NCBI RefSeq assembly: GCF_023343835.1
Contig: NC_064440.1
Span: 35,099,537-35,163,536, forward strand
From: Lagopus muta
Taxonomy: Eukaryota; Chordata; Aves; Galliformes; Phasianidae
DNA: 64,000 nucleotides
Direction of reading: 5' to 3'
The notes under the pieces: model-generated
Database searches by the model: none
Told to the model about the DNA's origin: nothing
What the model saw: only the letters and a program-made list of their open reading frames with translations
Shown: piece after piece, positions 44,509 through 55,511 of the stretch
Layout of the letters: every line of letters starts with the position of its first letter
Numbering within the stretch: the stretch's first letter is position 1
Translations under genes and position numbers: made by a program

Positions 44509-46332
44509 ACTGAAAGAGCAACCAGAATGTTAACTGCCAATTGACAAGAATTGCATGAAAATAAAGCCACTCAGATCCCTTGGTACCCAGTTAGTTAAAG
44601 CCCGGGCAGAAGTAATCAATAGCACTTTCAAAACAAGAACTGTTTTTGAATGGCAAGCCATGGTGTTCTTATTTCAGAGGAAAAACTAAAACTAAAATAC
44701 CATGCCTGAGCAGTTAGCAAGCATTTTTGTTAGACATGTGCTAACCTTCAGTATTACATTTTTCTTTTACGTATAACTGTGATGCCTAGCTACATCTAGA
44801 AGGTAACAAATAAAGGGCTGGAATGCTATTAAGGAATCAGTAATAAAAATATGCTGGACCCTGAACTTTTTAACCCTTGCAAGATAAGGGTGAAAGTGAG
44901 CTCTGGTTTTAGAGGAGAGTCGAAATTTAAAGTGGAACTGCGTGCAGGCAAACTGGTCCCGTTGCTTTCCCGGAGGGTCTGTCTGGGCTTGCCCCTGAAG
45001 CAGCCTTTAAACAGGACAGATGAACAGAACAGGGAAAAAAAAGTACTACCCCAATAGAAGTGGCCATGGAGAGGGTTTATTGTAATTTGAAAGACATTTC
45101 TGTGAGTAAGCAAGACCTGAGCAATAGCTGCTCAGCTGAAGTAAACAGTACTAACAATGGGCAGCGTCAGGTGAAGTAATGGGAGGAATTAAGCACAGCC
45201 TGAGGGCAGATAAGGTTGGATCTAGGGAAGGTGTGCAAGCTTGTAAAATGCAAATCTGTTTTACTATAAAGCATCCTTAATTCATAATCACAAAGGCATA
45301 TGCATTTACAGGAAGAATAGAAGAGCTGACAGGCAGGAGGAATACATACACTATGTATGACACAGAGAAGTGAAAAACGTTCAAGGGAAGAACAGAGAAA
45401 TGCCTGTTTCTTTGTAAGGGGCATTTGCATAGGACAAAACTTTTATCTCTTTCAAGAAACAACGTGATTTGCTGCTGGAACTGCTGGATGCCATTAACTG
45501 GAGATTCACCAGCTGCTGAGGAGTGCTATCTCCTCCCATCTATCCTTTTCTACTTAATGGCTGCCTTCACAGCATGAGACTGTTGTACTTATCACAAGCA
45601 AGCAAGAAGCTGAGACACATCACATGTAGCTACAAGCTAATGTAGTACATCATGAAGCTAATGTAGTACATCGTGAACACCAGAAAGTCAACATGCATCA
45701 CACACATGCAAGAGGTAATCAGCATTAAAGACCCCACAATATTCACAGGAAAACATTTTCTATCTGAACTGGGTGTCTTATAAAAGGACAGCTGAGCATG
45801 CAGCTGCCTAGTTTTTGTGATGGAAACTGTTGCTAGACTGTAACTTCCCCCATAATAATTAGCCTTTCAACTCAAACCAAGCACAGCACCACTGTTACAG
45901 AAAAGAGCAAATAATGCTATTGCACTTAACCCAGTGAGTTACTTTTCTGACTGGATAAACAGCTAGTGCTCTTGAAGAAATACACTATTGTCTCATGGGG
46001 CAAAGAATTTTTGGAAGAACTGTTAAATCCACCTGCACTTTTATGCATTAATTCCTGGACCAGGTGAAGTTTGTGTACCTGACCAGCTGGAATTAAATAT
46101 AGCATAGCATTCCTTAGAGAACAAAATCCCTGTGCTGGGCAGGTCGGAAAGAAGATGGAATCATGCTTTCTGCTGGTCAACGACACCACTGTTACTCACA
46201 TGCATTGTGATACAGAAACAGTTACTCTAAATACCACCTGTAGGTAAGTAATGTCTATATCAAATGCCTTTAGATCTGGCACAGACCATGCAAGCATATG
46301 ACTGCCAGAACATTTCCCAGTCACTCACTAAC
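44509..46332. other. Spacer between CR1 fragment and exon 46333
   Basis: About 1.8 kb with no gene, CR1 or UGT1 homology that I can recognise. Short open frames (for example 44829-45113, 45926-46189, minus) look like chance. A short direct repeat, CTAATGTAGTACATC, occurs twice near 45638-45673. Confidence 0.55.
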
Positions 46333-47193
46333 CTGACGTAACAGCTTCTTCCTTCCACAGTTTATGCCTCCAATGAAAACCATACTGGGCATCACAGGCG
46401 TGGGATAGTCAAAGGCAAAGTCAGTTCTCTTCAGCCAAATAGATCCGTGACTTAGAAGCTGTGTCAATGTCATAGGCTTTTGGAGAAAGTCTGAGGCCAG
46501 TCTTTCAAATTGTGAAAAGATAATGCTGCAGGTAAAATACTCTGAAATGCCTATCAGTACGTTCTTCACTCTCTGAGGAAATGTCATATGATCTGTACTG
46601 AATGAGAACCATCGTGGGACATAGGACAGTGGGCTTGGGCTCTGGGCAGCATAAGTGTCTATAGAACATGGAACACCCCGCAAGAAGAAAACACTAGGAA
46701 TAGACAAATGCAGAGCAACTATTTGTCCACAGGGTGTCAGAGGATCTGTAAAGACTGCATCAAATTTGCTTTCTTCCAGAAATTTCATCAGCTCTTTTTC
46801 GTACAGTAAGGAACTGCAGGCAGCTTGAAATGTAGCAGAAGACTTTCTAAAATGTTCCCAAGTATCCAAAAATCTGGTAAGAAAAGGCCGTTCACTGAAA
46901 CTGTTCATGCCAAAAGTATGCAAAAGCTCTTCTAACTCTTCCTGCTTGTATGGTACAGGATACGTCTTCGTCGTGAAAGTCCCTGAAGAATCTATGAGGA
47001 TACTGCTGTCTGGTGCTACAACAACTATTTCGTGCCCTTTTCTGCTCAGTACAGTCAGCACTTCCTTCATACTGAGCCAGTGACTGCCGTCCATCGGGAC
47101 CACCAGCAACTTCCCAGCAGCAGCAGTACTCAAGCAGCACAAGAAGGGGAGAAGCATTGCCATCAGCATGTTGTAAGGTGGAAAGAAATCCAT
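46333..47193 (-). CDS. UGT1A: UGT1A alternative first exon (His type, divergent)
   Basis: 287 codons if the first ATG (47193, MDFFPPYNM) is used, matching the family length. ATGs at 47169 and 47163 have better or similar context and would still leave a signal peptide (MLLPFLCCLSTAAA). The catalytic DGSHWLSM is intact (His38). The aspartate motif is TDPLTPCGQIV. Distinct stretches: APDSSILIDSSGTFTTKTYPVPY, MNSFSERPFLTRF, FAFDYPTPVMPSM, GGINCGRKKLLRQ. Donor CAG|GTTAGT at 46333/46332. A single-copy type in this window, although its upstream region shares a duplicated block with that of exon 54462. Confidence 0.93.
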
Positions 47194-50100
47194 GCAAGAG
47201 CAAGCTGGGTGGTTTGAAAGCTTTTGAGGCTTCAATCCACCTACTCAAATATAGCACTTGGCAATGACACTTTTGCCCTTTTGAGTTACTGTTTCACGTG
47301 TTTAGCAGTTTGCACGCAACTGGATTCATGTCAGGAGATTGATGATTATAAAATGTTGAAATGGTTTTGGACTTCAAAAGCAGGTTTGCACAAGCACGAG
47401 AAAGGTGTGACTGCTGTCATAAACTTGGCTCTCCCATACTGTGACTACAATTCAGTGCCTCACCCATCTCCTTTCCATACCAGTACCACAGACTGATGAC
47501 CTTCTTAGCATCAGCAGCCCATCAGTGCAGACCCCCCATCTCTCCTATTCACTCTTCTTGCCTCTGGTTACACTGGGAGATAGAGGACTGCTAGCTGCTG
47601 AGTGAGTTGGCTATGCTCAGTGTTGGCTGATTGATGTAACTATGCAAACAACTGCTGTTCTGAGATAAGCTGAGTCATTGGGGAAATGTTCATTGTAACA
47701 CTAAGAGCAGGGATTTATCCTTGGGCTCAGGTACTGTTTCACAGGGGCAGGAGTTAATAACTTTGTGTACGTGAATGCAAGTCACGCAAGGAGCTGGGAT
47801 TAACTCTTGCCTGTCTCTTGCACTTTGCCTGGAAAAGTTTGGATTTTAGCTACAGCTACACCTCCTAAAGCTGATTATTTTCCTCTAGTATCCATACACT
47901 TGAAACAATCACTAGAAAGACAAATCTCTGCAATCTCTTTCTGTTCTCATACAGCAACATCTATTCAATGCAGAATTACTGTAGCTCTGATGTAGGAAGG
48001 AGATGGAGACCTATTCCCTGCCTAGTGATCAGATCAGATGGTGATATCTGGGCACCTATGTAATCTTTTGCTCCTTTCCCAGACATGGTTTAAGGATAAG
48101 GTGCTGTGGGTGGCTGTTAAGTGAGCTAATGAACATGCCATAGCATCTCTCACTCAGAGATGGTGAGTATTTATTGGGGATGCCAAGGTAAATGCAGGTT
48201 TCTGACTTCTCTTGTTTGTAAGAGAACATTTCTCAGGTGCTCAGTCGATGCTGGGTCACCTTCAGCTGATCATTTAAATCTGGGTCTGCAAATTGGAACC
48301 TTCATATTGGCAAATAAGTTATGAATAACCATGCCTAGGTTTTACTCATTCATGTGATTGAATTGAACTTATATACTACCTAAAATCAGTTCATAGTTTA
48401 TATCAGCATGACCAAAGGGTGTTGGCTATTTCCAACACATGTATGAAATAGGATGGGACCATCCTAGCCATCTTACAGCAACACCAGTGCAAGGGAAAAC
48501 AGAAAGCTTCTGCACAGAAAATCTGTCACAGAGTGGAAAATTCTCTCACACACATGTGCAATACTTTCATTCCCATTTAAGGCTTCCTCTCCCATCACAC
48601 ACAAAACATCTGCCTCACATTCATGCATCTCTCACAGGGTTTTCCCGTTCTTGCTGCACATTCAGTAAGTGAAGAGAAGGTGGGCTGTAACACAACTGGA
48701 ATCTTGGCACCCAAATGGAGACCTTTGATAAAACAATGTTGGATGCACATCGCATCACTCCAGACCTTAAACCAGTGTCCCAGAACCCAACACAAACGTC
48801 TTCAGACAGCAGGCTGTCTGACATGTTGGCAAGTGGGATGAGCACCAACGCAGGCTACCGTGTGGTTTGTGCAGCTGCTGGAGCTCTTTGGGAGGACAGA
48901 AGAAACTGGACTTGGACATTTACTGACAACTTATTCCAGGGTACTTGGGAACACGTGACAGAAATGCATCCACAGCATGATTGTCCAGAAACACTGTTTG
49001 GATTACATGATATGGTGCTACTCGGTTTGTAAAGAGCACACCAGAATTCCTCTTAGCCATATAGAGTTGGACAGCTTCACCTCACTGAATTCTGTCAGAG
49101 TTGTTACAGTGCAGTAACTTGGTATTTTTTAATAAGTATTTTTTTCCTAATAAAGCAGAGGCAAATTGTGCAGTGGGGTATAATAGATAAATATGAAAAA
49201 TCACTGTGGAAGTACTTGTGTTTTTTCGTTTTCATTTTTGTTTTTGTTTTTTTAAAAAAGCAAACTAATTGGTAAAATTGAGAAAAACTATGAAGTTTTT
49301 TTTCCATTGAATTGAAATTGCATTTTTGAAGATAGGTACCCAACTGAAAATGTCTCCCCATTAAAACATAAAACTTCCATCTAACCTCTTACCCTATCAA
49401 CTGCAAAACTATTGCAAAAGAGAACCACCGACCTTCAGATAACATAAGCCAACGTGTCTCTAGCTGATGAACTTGTGAGTCCAAGGCCTGTGTGAGCTCA
49501 GTTCAAGGCTGACACAGTCCATGAACTTTGTGGAGTCAGATCCTTCCTGATCTAAACTGCTGAGTCATTACTGGTGTTTACCTGCTGCAGTAAAACTTTA
49601 TGTATAAGTAGGTGACCAGGAAAGTGTTATCTACAATGAAAAATCCTGCATTCAGCACACAGTTTGTTACTTCAGGCATCCAAGGCTCTACAACACTGGT
49701 GGGGCCTTCTTTCCTTTGCATTTTCTGCCTACTTATTTCCAAGCCTTGTGAGAAAGCTTTAATCTCAATGAGAACCCACCTTCAAAAAGAACATCTAGCT
49801 CTACCACCTGCACTATCCACATATCCATAGTTTATGACAAAAATTAATGTGAATTTTCACAGCTCAGGAAAAGGTGATACACAGACAGGCCTGTTACTCA
49901 TAACCATAGCAAAGGCTGATGAACACTAGGTGAAATCAAGCTAGGCTCTGACATATGAATACAGACAGCCACGTGCTTCCTTCATGGGGCTTTCACAGAC
50001 ATCTGCTTGAGTCTTTAATATCAGATCAGTGATCTTTCCTACTTATAATTTATGTCCTTTTGAAAGACTGTACAAGCAATGGCTATTCTTTTTCCCTTTA

Positions 50101-50620
50101 TTCAGATATATGTAACCAGATAGAGAGAACCAGGTGGTTTGCTTTGTTCTGTGGCCCTAAAGACTCTTGTGGTACAAAGGTTGTCTCAGTCACCTCCAAC
50201 ACAAATACAAAACATACTTATCTAAACAAAAGAGAAGATATCAGGGCTTTGTTCTACACAATTCTGATTCAGGTGCACTTAGAAGATGTAATTCTTGAAT
50301 ACTCTTTTCTTCCCTCCCCCCCCCCCCCCCCCCAAATTTGATTCAGAGGTCTGGCTCTCACCCAAAAACCTGTATGGGAATTTATAGAAGACATCCATGC
50401 CTAGAATCTAATTAAATAACTTAAAAAGAACAAGAGGATGTATTTTTGAAAGGCTTTCTTCTGGGGTTTAGATTTGGCTGCAGCTTATATATTTGCTACT
50501 TTTTCCAAATTTTAACCCTCATGTGCATTTGATTTCTTTTTCAGCTTATATTAACACCTTGACATAAAGAGAAAGAGGTAATTCAATCTACCTGACTGAA
50601 TGGACAGAAATACAATTGAC
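47194..50620. other. Spacer upstream of exon 46333
   Basis: No intact gene is seen. 48500-48995 is duplicated at 55852-56345, including a core of near-identity (see findings). 49410-49830 has weaker homology to 56630-56720 and 57110-57890. An 18-base C run lies at 50316-50333. Short open frames inside the duplicated block (for example 48715-49032, plus) have no recognised homology. Confidence 0.55.
50316..50333 (+). repeat. Poly-C mononucleotide run (C18)
   Basis: An uninterrupted run of 18 C, preceded by pyrimidine-rich sequence. Its length is probably unstable, and it is error-prone in sequencing. Confidence 0.95.
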
Positions 50621-50624
50621 AAAT

Positions 50625-50860
50625 GGCAAAAATGTTAGTCCTATAACCTTCAAGAATGAAAAAGGAGAATGGGTATATAGATGTACGTGCACAGAAATGC
50701 CCATGCCAATCTTCAACACTGATGCCAAGGCTGCCTCCAACAACAGTAATTGGGTGCCCTTTATCCTGCAAGCTTTTCATGACTGTCAGTACAGTCAGAT
50801 GGCAACACCTAGAGTCCATAGCTCCCACAGCCACCAAATCAGGTGGATTGAATGCTCCTG
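50625..50860 (-). pseudogene. Degraded UGT1A first-exon remnant (N-terminal part)
   Basis: The minus frame reads VGAMDSRCCHLTVLTVMKSL, then QDKGHPITVVGGSLGISVED, aligning with the PMDGSHWLSMKEVL...RKGHEIVVVAPDSS region of exon 46333. A TSIYPFSF stretch then matches KTYPVPY. The catalytic GSHWLS is lost (SRCCHL), and there is no signal peptide or 3' half. It is an old relic between exons 46333 and 51356. Confidence 0.72.
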
Positions 50861-51355
50861 GCATGGCAGCAAGTGCCTGATGTGTCCAGATGGACAGTCC
50901 TGAACACTGTGGAGCAGATAAAGACCAGACAGTGTCTATGTGTGTTCCTCAGGCTACTCTTTCAGAGCTATGTAGCAATATGATTGTGGTGCCTGCTCTT
51001 CTGGAGGTGGATGTAGCATTAGAAACTGAGATAAAATAGAAGCTACCAAGTTCTTTAGGAGAGAAATGGCTGTCACTTGCCAAAATCCAGATGAGCTTCA
51101 ATTCAAAAAAACAGTTCATCATTTGCATACTGTTTACATGTAACTTAAGTTTTCTTATGTGACAAGACTTTAAGATTGCCAGGATATGATTTAATCAGAA
51201 TGCTGGGTACTGGCAAATAATATTTATGAATCTTGCAGGATTTTTGATTAGCTTTCTATTTTTAAATAAGAAGGTGTTTTTAGTGAAGTTTCAATGTAAG
51301 ATACTTACATACTTCTGTTCTTGGTTTTCAATAAAAATAAAATAAAGTTCTATAC
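50861..51355. other. Intron-side flank of exon 51356
   Basis: AT-rich sequence following the donor of exon 51356-52225 in the minus direction. No gene or recognised repeat is seen. Confidence 0.5.
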
Positions 51356-52225
51356 CTGAGACAGCTTGTTCTTCTGAGCACAGTTTATCCCTCCAATAAA
51401 AACCATGTTTGGCATTATTGGTCTTGGAAATTCAAAGGCAAAATCATATCTCATGAGCCAGACAGATCCATGGCTCAGAAGGTCTGTAGCCGTCACTTTC
51501 TTTTGCAAAATCTCATACGCAAGTTCTTCAAATACAGTGAATAAAGGCTGACAGTAAACAAGCTCCAGTATATTGACCAGCATGTTTTTCACACGCTGAG
51601 CAAATGTCATGCTATCGGAATTATTTAGGAAGAGCCTGGGAACATAAGAAGGAGGGCTTGGACACTGGGTAGCTTTTGAATCCATACCGCAAGGAAATCC
51701 TCGCAAGAAGTAGACAGAAGGAACTGAAAGATAATCAGCAAGTATTGGTCCACACATCAGAATTGGATCTGTGAAAACAACGTCAAATTTGCTCTTTCTC
51801 AAATACTGCATCATTTCTTCGTTGTGCAAGAGGCTCTGACACATGGTGAAAAAAAACCTGAAAGCTTCTGCAGTGCTGCGATACATTGTGATGATCATTT
51901 TCAATGTAGATTGCTCAGTAAGATGATCATTAACAAACGACTTGAGCACGCCATGTAAATGCTCATCTGTATAAGGTATTGGATATACTTTCACTGTATA
52001 ATTTTGATGTTCCTTTGTCTTCATAAGAAAACTTGATGACGGTACAACCACAACAACATCATGTCCATTTTGCTGGAGTTTTCCTACTACTGGTCGCATA
52101 CTGAGCCAATGACTTCCATCCTGAGGTATCACCAGGATCTTCCCACATTCCGCAAAGATTAAAGATGATAGAAGAAGAAAAAATATCCCAGTACGTTGGT
52201 AAAAACACAGAAATTGAAGAGCCAT
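51356..52225 (-). CDS. UGT1A: UGT1A alternative first exon (His39 type, single-copy, divergent)
   Basis: 290 codons from the ATG at 52225 (MALQFLCFYQRTGIFFLLL). Residues 1-25 form a signal peptide ending LIFA, then ECGKILVIPQDGSHWLSMRP with His39 intact. The region after VVVVPSS is slightly longer than in the other exons. TDPILMCGPIL holds the partner aspartate. Ends NCAQKNKLSQ with donor CAG|GTATAG (exon end 51356). It has no close paralogue in the window and no visible conversion with the MALLLPSHP group. It may represent an older isoform; which mammalian isoform it corresponds to cannot be told here. Confidence 0.93.
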
Positions 52226-52539
52226 TTCACTGAAAGTAAGCTGTAGAGTTCTGTTCTGGAGACACCCACCACAGTCCTTTATATGAAGGTCTGTGTAAGC
52301 TTTAACTTACCCACAGGAAAATAATTATTGACTACAGAAAGAAATATTTAACTTATCAAAATTTTGAGGTAATTGTAAAATAATTGATGATAATTGTGTA
52401 TATAACAGGGAAAGAAGTACAGAGTTCTTGAAAAAAGCTGTCCTCCTTTGTACTTTTAATTTATTTAATCATTAACCTTAGAAGCAGGTCAGCATGCTCT
52501 TTCGTTGTGTAACTAGCAAGACCTGGGACAGCAGTCTTG
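52226..52539. other. 5' flank of exon 51356-52225
   Basis: AT-rich upstream sequence with several TAATTATTGA/TTAATT-like stretches near 52320-52400 that could hold HNF1- or TATA-type elements. None is distinctive enough to call. Confidence 0.4.
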
Positions 52540-53208
52540 CCTATAAAATGAAAAGATGTGGATTTAATGGGTGAACCATTCAACAGATAAGGTACTAGCT
52601 GGACAGTTATGTTCAAAGAGTTGCATTCAATGGTTTGATGTCCAGGTGGAAACCAGTGACAAGTGCTGCCCTCAGGCGTCTGTATTGGGACTGACATGCT
52701 GGAGGGAAGGGCTTGCCATCTAGAGGAACCTGGACAAGCTTGAGAGGGGGGCCCATGATGTCATGAAGTTCAACAAGACCAGGTGCAAAGTCCTGCACCT
52801 GGCATGGGGCAATCCCAAACATGAATACAGGCTGGAGAGGGCTGGGCTTGTTCAACCTGGAGAAGAAAGAAATCCAGCAAGACCTCACTGTGGCTTTTTC
52901 ATGCTTAAAGGGGGCCACAGGAAAGCTGGGGAGGGACTGGTTATCAAAGGGTGTAGTATACAGGATGAGGACAATGGTTTTAAGCTGTAAGAAATTTAAT
53001 TTAGATTAGATACAAGGAACAAATTCTTTACTACGAGAGTGGTGAGGTCCTGGCACAGGCTATGGATACCCTACCCCTGGCAATGCTCAAGGCCAGGCTG
53101 GATAGTGCTTTGGGCAGCCTGGTCTGTGGGAGGTGTCCTTTCCCATAGCAGGGATTCAAAGTGGATGGGCTTTAAGGTCCCTTCCAACTCAAACTATTTT
53201 ATAATTCT
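52540..53208 (+). mobile_element. CR1 LINE fragment, degraded
   Basis: CR1 ORF2-derived sequence with internal losses. It is recognisable from the WRPVTSG-PQ-SVLG region (GTGGAAACCAGTGACAAGTG), the KCKVLHL-type segment (AAGTCCTGCACCTGG), the FNLEKKE segment and the 3' tail CCCTTCCAACTC...ATAATTCTG. No long open frame. An old insertion. Confidence 0.82.
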
Positions 53209-53794
53209 GCATCATCTCTTAATAACACTGGAGGCATCTACCACTATGAAAGTCTTTGTACTTTTTAAAGGAAACCTTTAAAATATGCTAATGAGAGAGA
53301 GTGGAAATTCCAATTCCATTTCTTTTATGGGTTGGCATAACTGAAAAGTGCCTAATCAGTATGTAGAAGGCTGACGTTTAATTCACAGCTCCTCCAAGTA
53401 GTCAAAACTGTGTGTCCTTTGAATATATCATGAACACCAGAAAGTACCATGCAATTCCAAATCTGAGGAGGAGAAGGAAAGAGAAGAAAAAAGCCACGCT
53501 ACCAGACAGAAACAAAAAACACAGCAACAACTAAATGATGGGTTCAGGGCAGGTGAATGGAAAGGAAGCTAGCAAATACCTTCATGGACACAACACAGCA
53601 GTCTTGGATATCTTTTACTAGTCCCACTGATAACACAGAGAAAACTTCAACGAACAAACTAAGCCTCTAAGCTCCCAGCCACACACAGGCAGTAATGTAA
53701 GCAACTACATTATAAATAGCCAATACCCAGAGAGGGATGAATACGGGGTGTTGAGAGGTGGGAGTCGGTTTTCTGAAGTGCACACACAGAAAAT
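53209..53794. other. Spacer between two CR1 fragments
   Basis: No gene or recognised repeat is seen. Confidence 0.5.
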
Positions 53795-54300
53795 GTGGGA
53801 ATTCATAGATTTGCAGGTCCAGGGAGGTGATTCAGTCTCTCCACCCAGCACTGGTGAGGTCTCACCTGGAATACTGCATCCAGATGTGCAGTCCTCAGTT
53901 CAGAAGAGACATAGATTTGTTGGAGAGTGTCCAGAGAAGGGCCACAAAAATAATTCAGGGATGGAACATCTCCCAGCAAGGACAGGCTGAGAGAGCTGGA
54001 GCTGTTCAGCACAGAGAAGAGAAGGGTCTGGGGAGACCTAAGAGAGGCCTTTCAGTATATAAAGGGGGGCTATAAGAAAGAAGGGGACAGACTCTTTTGC
54101 AGGGTCAATAGTATTACGAAAAGGAGAAATGGTTTCAAGCAGACAGAGGGAAGATTTAGGTTGGATATTAGGAAATAGTTGCTTACAGTGAAGGGTGGTG
54201 AGGCTCTGGAACAGATTGCTAAGAGATTTGGTGTAAGCCCCAACCCTGGAAACTTTCAAAGTCAAGATGGGGCTCTGATCAACCTGGATCTAACTGTGGA
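53795..54300 (+). mobile_element. CR1 LINE fragment, degraded
   Basis: C-terminal ORF2 region: [12 protein letters not shown]-like reading around 53835-53885, a LLE-VQRRATK-like segment (about 53920-53950), then the GGTTTCAAGC...AGATTTAGGTTGGAT segment, with frame breaks. The 3' terminal repeat is not preserved. It is a separate element from 52540-53208. Confidence 0.8.
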
Positions 54301-54461
54301 TATCCCACAAGCATTTCAGACCACAGAAAAAAATATGTCAAGACTCAGTTACAAATTAAATCATTAGGAAAAAAAAAGAACAAAATCAAGAGCACTAGAT
54401 GTCCACTACCCATGAAATTGCATTGCTTTGGGAAATGTGTAATTTGAGAAAATGAACATAC

Positions 54462-55322
54462 CTTAGGCAATGGTTTCTTCTCAGCACAGTTCATACCTCC
54501 AACAAAGACCATATTGGGCATCACTGGTCTGGGATACTCAAACACAAAGTCAAACCTCATTATTGAAACAGAAGCAGAGTTCAGGAGGTCCATCGGAGTT
54601 ACATCTCTATGAAGAACTTCAGAGGAAAGCTGTATTGCAGCTCGATAGTAACCATAACAGTAAAAGCGCTCCAGGAGAGAAATCAGTGTATTTTCCACTC
54701 TCTGGAAAAATGTCATGTGGTCTGAATTGAATGAAAATGTTCTGGGGACATACGACAGAGGGCTTGGGCACTGTTCGGCTTCAAAGTGTAGATTGCAAGG
54801 CATTCCTCTCATGAAGAACACAAATGGAAGTGAAAGGTAATTAGCAAGTGTTGCTCCACACATAAAAAGAGGGTCTGTGAGGACGGCATCAAAGCTGCTT
54901 TGATTCAAGTACTGCAGTGTTTCTCTACTGATGAACAGTTCCCTGCACTGAAGATAGAAGGATTCAAAAAGGTATGTTGAAATGTTGTAGGTTGCATAAG
55001 CATACAGTGGGAAAGGCAAACTCTTCAGGTGAGTAGCAAGATACAGCTGAAAGGCATTATCCAGGTCCTCTAACTTGGTGGACACTGGGTATGTCTTCAC
55101 AGTGTATGCGTGTTTTTGTGCCTCTCCCGTATGCCAGCTTACTTCTGGTTTAAGCACCACCACTTCATGTCCCCTCTCGGCGAGCTTCTGAACTACTTCC
55201 TTCATGCTCAGCCAGTGGCTTCCAACCATGGGCACCACCAGGAGTTTCCCTCCTTCAGAGAGGCCAAGAACGAGGAGGATAAAAATCCCGGCAGCAAGTG
55301 GATAGCAATGCCGCAGCGTCAT
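54462..55322 (-). CDS. UGT1A: UGT1A alternative first exon (His type, VGSHW)
   Basis: 287 codons, ATG at 55322 (MTLRHCYPLAAGIFILL), signal peptide ending in GLSEGG, donor AAG|GTATGT at 54462/54461. The catalytic segment is PMVGSHWLSMKEV: His36 kept, Val in place of the usual Asp three residues before it. TDPLFMCGATL holds the partner aspartate. It is a recent duplicate of 61053-61913; the two are nearly identical apart from a cluster at about codons 105-121 (PLYAYATYNISTYLFESFY here). Directly upstream of the ATG (from 55356) lies a hexanucleotide tract of about 150 bp. Confidence 0.94.
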
Positions 55323-55355
55323 TGTCCTGTGGACAGAGCACTGACTGTGAAACCG

Positions 55356-55511
55356 TCTTCTCCTTCTCCTTCTCCTTCTCCTTCTCCTTCTCCTTCTCCT
55401 TCTCCTTCTCCTTCTCCTTCTCCTTCTCCTTCTCCTTCTCCTTCTCCTTCTCCTTCTCCTTCTCCTTCTCCTTCTCCTTCTCCTTCTCCTTCTCCTTCTC
55501 CTTTGCCTTCT
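55356..55511 (+). repeat. (CTTCTC)n hexanucleotide microsatellite, about 25 units
   Basis: Almost perfect repeat of CTTCTC (plus strand), purine-only GAGAAG on the coding strand, starting about 33 bp upstream of the ATG of exon 54462-55322. The long SPSPSP and FSFSFS open frames across it are products of the repeat, not genes. The homologous tract upstream of exon 61053 is longer. Confidence 0.97.

Noticed and set aside
48715-49032. Plus-strand frame (METFDKTMLDAHRIT...) repeated at 56067-56420
   Set aside because: Open in both copies only because the DNA is nearly identical. The frames diverge at their ends and no family is recognised. It is kept as a possible regulatory island instead of a gene.
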